Part shown: positions 5,652-8,058 of the stretch, in pieces
How positions within the stretch are numbered: position 1 is the stretch's first letter
Layout of the letters: each line of letters begins with the position of its first letter
NCBI GenBank assembly: GCA_030668165.1
Contig: DAOUUM010000112.1
Coordinates: 1 to 8,058 of the forward strand
Direction of reading: 5' to 3'
Source of the DNA: Candidatus Heimdallarchaeota archaeon
GTDB lineage: Archaea > Asgardarchaeota > Heimdallarchaeia > Heimdallarchaeales > Kariarchaeaceae
Length of the DNA: 8,058 nt
Notes under the pieces: model-generated
Told to the model about the DNA's origin: nothing
The model's input: only the letters and a program-made list of their open reading frames with translations
The model's database searches: none
Made by a program: the position numbers and the translations under genes

Positions 5652-6848
5652 GTGAGCAAGATTATGATGAGATTTTCAAACCTGGTATCAAGCAAGATCA
5701 CACTGGTGGTACTCTCGATTACTCACCTGATCGTCTCACTCCTGGGATTGGATTTGCTTACTCAGGACTGGGTGGTGCAATGGGATGCCATAGTTCAGAT
5801 GGTGGGTGGATTGGATCTATACGAGATCAGCTACACCACCTTCAATGGTGAACAATTCAATGCACCAAATCATCTACCTGTGTTTTTCTACCTAATCGTA
5901 TTCCTGGTAAAAATATTTGGGACCTATCCTCAGGTTGCCCGTGTATTTCTGTGGATCTGTACTCTTGGACTCACTTATTTGGTGGTCAAGGCATCGAATG
6001 TTGAGAGAGACACTGAGATCAAAATCGCCAATCTGTTTCTGGCATTTCCAGTACTGATCGGGATCAATATAATTGGTGTATTTGATCAGATGGTGATGCT
6101 GCTGATGATGGGTGGTATCTACCTGGGATTGAAAAACTGGAAACTGGCTCTCATAGGTGGGGTGATCTTTGGATTGGGGGTTATGACCAAGATAATAGTG
6201 ATACTGGCCCTGCCAATTCTACTACTGGTTATGCTATTAAGGGGAAAATTTAATCATATCCTGTCATTCATGATGGGATTTATCCTGGTTGCTGGGAGTA
6301 TATTTTACTATTTTTACGATCTGTATGGCTCCAAATTCATTGATCAGGCCTTTTTCTGGCAGACAAGACGAAGCATTGAGACAAATACTGTATGGTTCTA
6401 TCTGAATATAGAGATGGGCTCTATGGACTGGTTCTGGCTTCAATTCTCTGTGATGGCAATTGCCTCTCTGATCTTCATCCTGCCACTCAGATCTACCACA
6501 GATGAAACTCTGTATATCAGCGTATCAACATACATCATGGTATTCCTTCTGGTATCTCGGGTAATCTATTCCCATTATGTTATCTGGGTGCTGGCACCTG
6601 CCATACCTGCACTCTATGTGTTATACAAGGATGGTAAATTAAAATTAATACTTATCTGGCTATTCGCTCTTTTGATGGTTTCAGTGGGCAGTGGAATATC
6701 GGTTCTGAACAGGGATATACTGGAGGCAAATATGCAACTACAATCCCTTGGAGCACTGATTTTAAATATTTCCCTTTACGTGGTATTTGTGATAAATATT
6801 ATTTTTACATTACATCTGAGCAGGAAGAAAAGGGTGGAAACTTTATAA
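5652..6848 (+). CDS. Multi-pass membrane glycosyltransferase, GT-C fold (GT87/DUF2029-like)
   Basis: This 398-residue integral membrane protein has about ten hydrophobic segments, the first at about 16-36. GT-C enzymes move a sugar from a polyprenyl-phosphate donor to a lipid, glycan or protein on the outer face of the membrane. The first extracytoplasmic loop carries the acidic residues expected for catalysis: QDWVVQWDA (D39, D45), followed by GGLDLYE and the NAPNHLPVFFYL segment, where GT87-like proteins have a conserved pattern before the second membrane segment. Later there are FDQMVMLLMMGGIYLG and GLGVMTKIIVILALP; the GxxxxTK pattern is typical of this superfamily. The C-terminus is short and basic (LSRKKRVETL), so it is probably cytoplasmic. 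The gene is G+C-richer than the intergenic DNA around it. Its length is normal for the family. Which sugar and acceptor are used cannot be said. It follows the methyltransferase gene, so decorated surface glycans are a possible shared theme. Confidence 0.82.
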   Translation: MSKIMMRFSNLVSSKITLVVLSITHLIVSLLGLDLLTQDWVVQWDAIVQMVGGLDLYEISYTTFNGEQFNAPNHLPVFFYLIVFLVKIFGTYPQVARVFLWICTLGLTYLVVKASNVERDTEIKIANLFLAFPVLIGINIIGVFDQMVMLLMMGGIYLGLKNWKLALIGGVIFGLGVMTKIIVILALPILLLVMLLRGKFNHILSFMMGFILVAGSIFYYFYDLYGSKFIDQAFFWQTRRSIETNTVWFYLNIEMGSMDWFWLQFSVMAIASLIFILPLRSTTDETLYISVSTYIMVFLLVSRVIYSHYVIWVLAPAIPALYVLYKDGKLKLILIWLFALLMVSVGSGISVLNRDILEANMQLQSLGALILNISLYVVFVINIIFTLHLSRKKRVETL

Positions 6849-7134
6849 TTAAAAGATTAAGCTTATCTTATACATGATCGTATATTTTGATAAAAAAGTA
6901 ATTACTAACGTTAATTAAGAACCCATGAATCTCACCATCATTTGCAATATTCATGGAAATAAAAGAATATGGATGTAAATATTTCTATATATAAAATTTA
7001 TTAAATATCAAATAGCTAAAATTATGATAGTTTGATGATTGTAATCGGGTAATGAAACTTGTATTATTGTCTTATGCAAAATAATTACTAGTAGATCTAT
7101 ATTAGTATTAATAAATAAATATAATTTATATAAT

Positions 7135-7254
7135 TAATATATATTGTATATCATTAGATTTCTCAGTAATCAGCGCTAATACTACAAGTATAGTAAATTA
7201 ATTATTTTTCATATATAAATACAGTATGCTTAATATATATAATATATATTGTAT
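7135..7254. repeat. 15-bp direct repeat TAATATATATTGTAT, two copies
   Basis: Exact copies occur at 7135-7149 and 7240-7254, start to start 105 bp apart. The word is mostly simple A+T, but the shared TTGTAT end makes it more specific than plain TA repeats. The second copy ends 47 bp before the SPFH start codon, so it could be a regulatory site; chance in such AT-rich DNA is a serious alternative. Confidence 0.4.
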
Positions 7255-7260
7255 GTAGAA

Positions 7261-7272
7261 TATACTTATATC
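7261..7272 (+). promoter_or_regulatory. Probable TATA box of the SPFH gene
   Basis: TATACTTATATC lies about 34 nt upstream of the ATG at 7302, so the transcript would have a leader of only a few bases. The surrounding DNA is so AT-rich that other boxes are possible. Confidence 0.35.
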
Positions 7273-7301
7273 TTTGAAAACCAATATATATTTAGATAAT
7301 T

Positions 7302-8058
7302 ATGGCAATATCCAATGCAATTTATATCGCTCTTACCATTTTTGGTGTATCTGTGATGATGATAATGATCATCAAATCCAGATATAAAAGATTCACAAAT
7401 ATGGAGTTTGTGCTATCATTCCGCAACGGTAAAATACGCTCCGAAGGTTATGGTGGGGCATACTTCGTACTTCCATTCATAGACGAACTCATCGTCATGT
7501 CGACGACTGTCAACCAGCTCGATGTTGATGCTGGTGAGGTCATTACAAAAGAAAACCAGGATGTCCGCATCGTTGGTTTTGTTGTCTGGAGAATTGAGTC
7601 TCCCCGTGAGGCCTACTCCAGCATCAAAGGTACCCAGACCAATGTCATGCACGAGATCAATATCGTTCTATCACAACTGGTAGAATCCATTGTGAGAACT
7701 ACTGTTGCCCGACTAACTCTTGATCAGGTACTAAGAGAGAGAGGGCTTATTATTGACGCAATAATGAGTGAGCTCGTCACTATCGTTGGTCCCATGGGAA
7801 TAAAAATCAACACTGCTGAGATCCGCCACGTTGAAGTCGTTGATCAAGACCTGTTTAATGACCTACAGGAGGAGTACCGACAGGATGCCAAGATGAATGC
7901 AGCCAGAGTAAAAATCGAGACTGACATGTCTATCCAGAAGAAAACTGCATTCTCCGAGCAGGAAGTTCGTCTGTACAAGGCTGAACAAGAGGAGAGATCA
8001 CATGTTCGAGAGCTGGAGAAAGATCGAATGGTCCTTCTTGAGCAACAGAAACTGAACG
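7302..8058 (+). CDS. SPFH/band 7 (stomatin/flotillin-like) membrane protein (partial, 3' end beyond window)
   Basis: The frame opens at ATG 7302 and runs to the window edge, giving 252 residues with no stop. Residues 4-24 form an N-terminal membrane anchor (AIYIALTIFGVSVMMIMIIK), followed by the basic KSRYKRF. The band 7 domain covers about 28-200: RNGKIRSEGYGGAYFVLPFI is the typical first strand pair. ITKENQDVRIVGFVVWRIES is the diagnostic hydrophobic pattern, and GIKINTAEIRHVEV is the strand near the end of the domain. From about 200 onwards the sequence becomes a charged coiled coil (KIETDMSIQKK, EQEVRLYKAEQEERS), as in flotillins, where it drives oligomerisation. Such proteins form large ring or cage assemblies that scaffold membrane microdomains and often partner with proteases or NfeD proteins; any partner would lie beyond the window. 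The gene is richer in G+C than its upstream region. Confidence 0.88.
   Translation, partial: MAISNAIYIALTIFGVSVMMIMIIKSRYKRFTNMEFVLSFRNGKIRSEGYGGAYFVLPFIDELIVMSTTVNQLDVDAGEVITKENQDVRIVGFVVWRIESPREAYSSIKGTQTNVMHEINIVLSQLVESIVRTTVARLTLDQVLRERGLIIDAIMSELVTIVGPMGIKINTAEIRHVEVVDQDLFNDLQEEYRQDAKMNAARVKIETDMSIQKKTAFSEQEVRLYKAEQEERSHVRELEKDRMVLLEQQKLN

Larger units (their letters stand above)
6849..7301. other. Very AT-rich intergenic region with short direct repeats
   Basis: No gene, tRNA or clear terminator was found here. The left part, after the glycosyltransferase stop, contains T-rich runs that could terminate transcription. The right part is nearly pure A+T and holds two exact copies of a 15-bp word (see 7135-7254) and the promoter of the SPFH gene. 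Confidence 0.5.

Noticed and set aside
7416..7652. 78-codon minus-strand frame
   Set aside because: Antisense shadow of the SPFH gene, whose domain pattern is unmistakable.
1..8058. CRISPR arrays and tRNA genes
   Set aside because: No regularly spaced repeats of the right size and no tRNA T-arm pattern were found on either strand.

Overview
The window looks like a stretch of AT-rich archaeal chromosome. The reasons are promoter layout and style of expression rather than any marker gene. Several confident starts have an archaeal-type TATA box centred about 26-29 nt upstream of the start codon and no Shine-Dalgarno sequence, which is the arrangement of leaderless archaeal transcripts. GTG starts are used, and the proteins (a GT-C type membrane glycosyltransferase, an SPFH/band 7 protein) fit an archaeon. 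I cannot name the lineage from the sequence; an Asgard or other mesophilic lineage is only a guess.

Layout. (1) Minus strand, 1-1152: the N-terminal 384 residues of a 3-ketosteroid dehydrogenase-like flavoprotein, cut by the window edge, with a TATA box and two dyad-symmetric sites upstream. (2) 1308-1805: decayed sequence, with a 34-codon ORF and a frameshifted SAM-methyltransferase remnant. (3) Minus strand, 2052-3137: an AT-rich gene for an unrecognised protein with three membrane segments, a long coiled coil and a C-terminal CxxH/CxxC zinc-site candidate. (4) 3138-4024: about 890 bp without a convincing gene, but with a cluster of inverted repeats near 3683-3758. (5) 4025-4249: a small acidic helical protein with a leaderless promoter. 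(6) 4250-4690: a non-coding island clearly richer in G+C than its flanks. It is packed with short perfect hairpins and abuts the broken end of a truncated gene (4690-4824, minus). I read it as a mobile-element or intron-like structured remnant. (7) 4934-5581 and 5652-6848: a TehB-like SAM methyltransferase and a multi-pass glycosyltransferase, same strand, each with its own TATA box. (8) 6849-7301: a very AT-rich gap with a 15-bp direct repeat. (9) 7302 to the edge: the N-terminal 252 residues of an SPFH/band 7 membrane scaffold protein.

The genes do not form one obvious pathway. The methyltransferase and glycosyltransferase could both act on a surface glycan or lipid-linked sugar, but adjacency is the only evidence. 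The window is a mosaic: conserved enzymes with moderate G+C sit among decayed genes, an AT-rich orphan membrane protein and a structured insertion. The strongest candidates for something undescribed are the structured island with the truncated gene beside it, and the coiled-coil zinc-site membrane protein.
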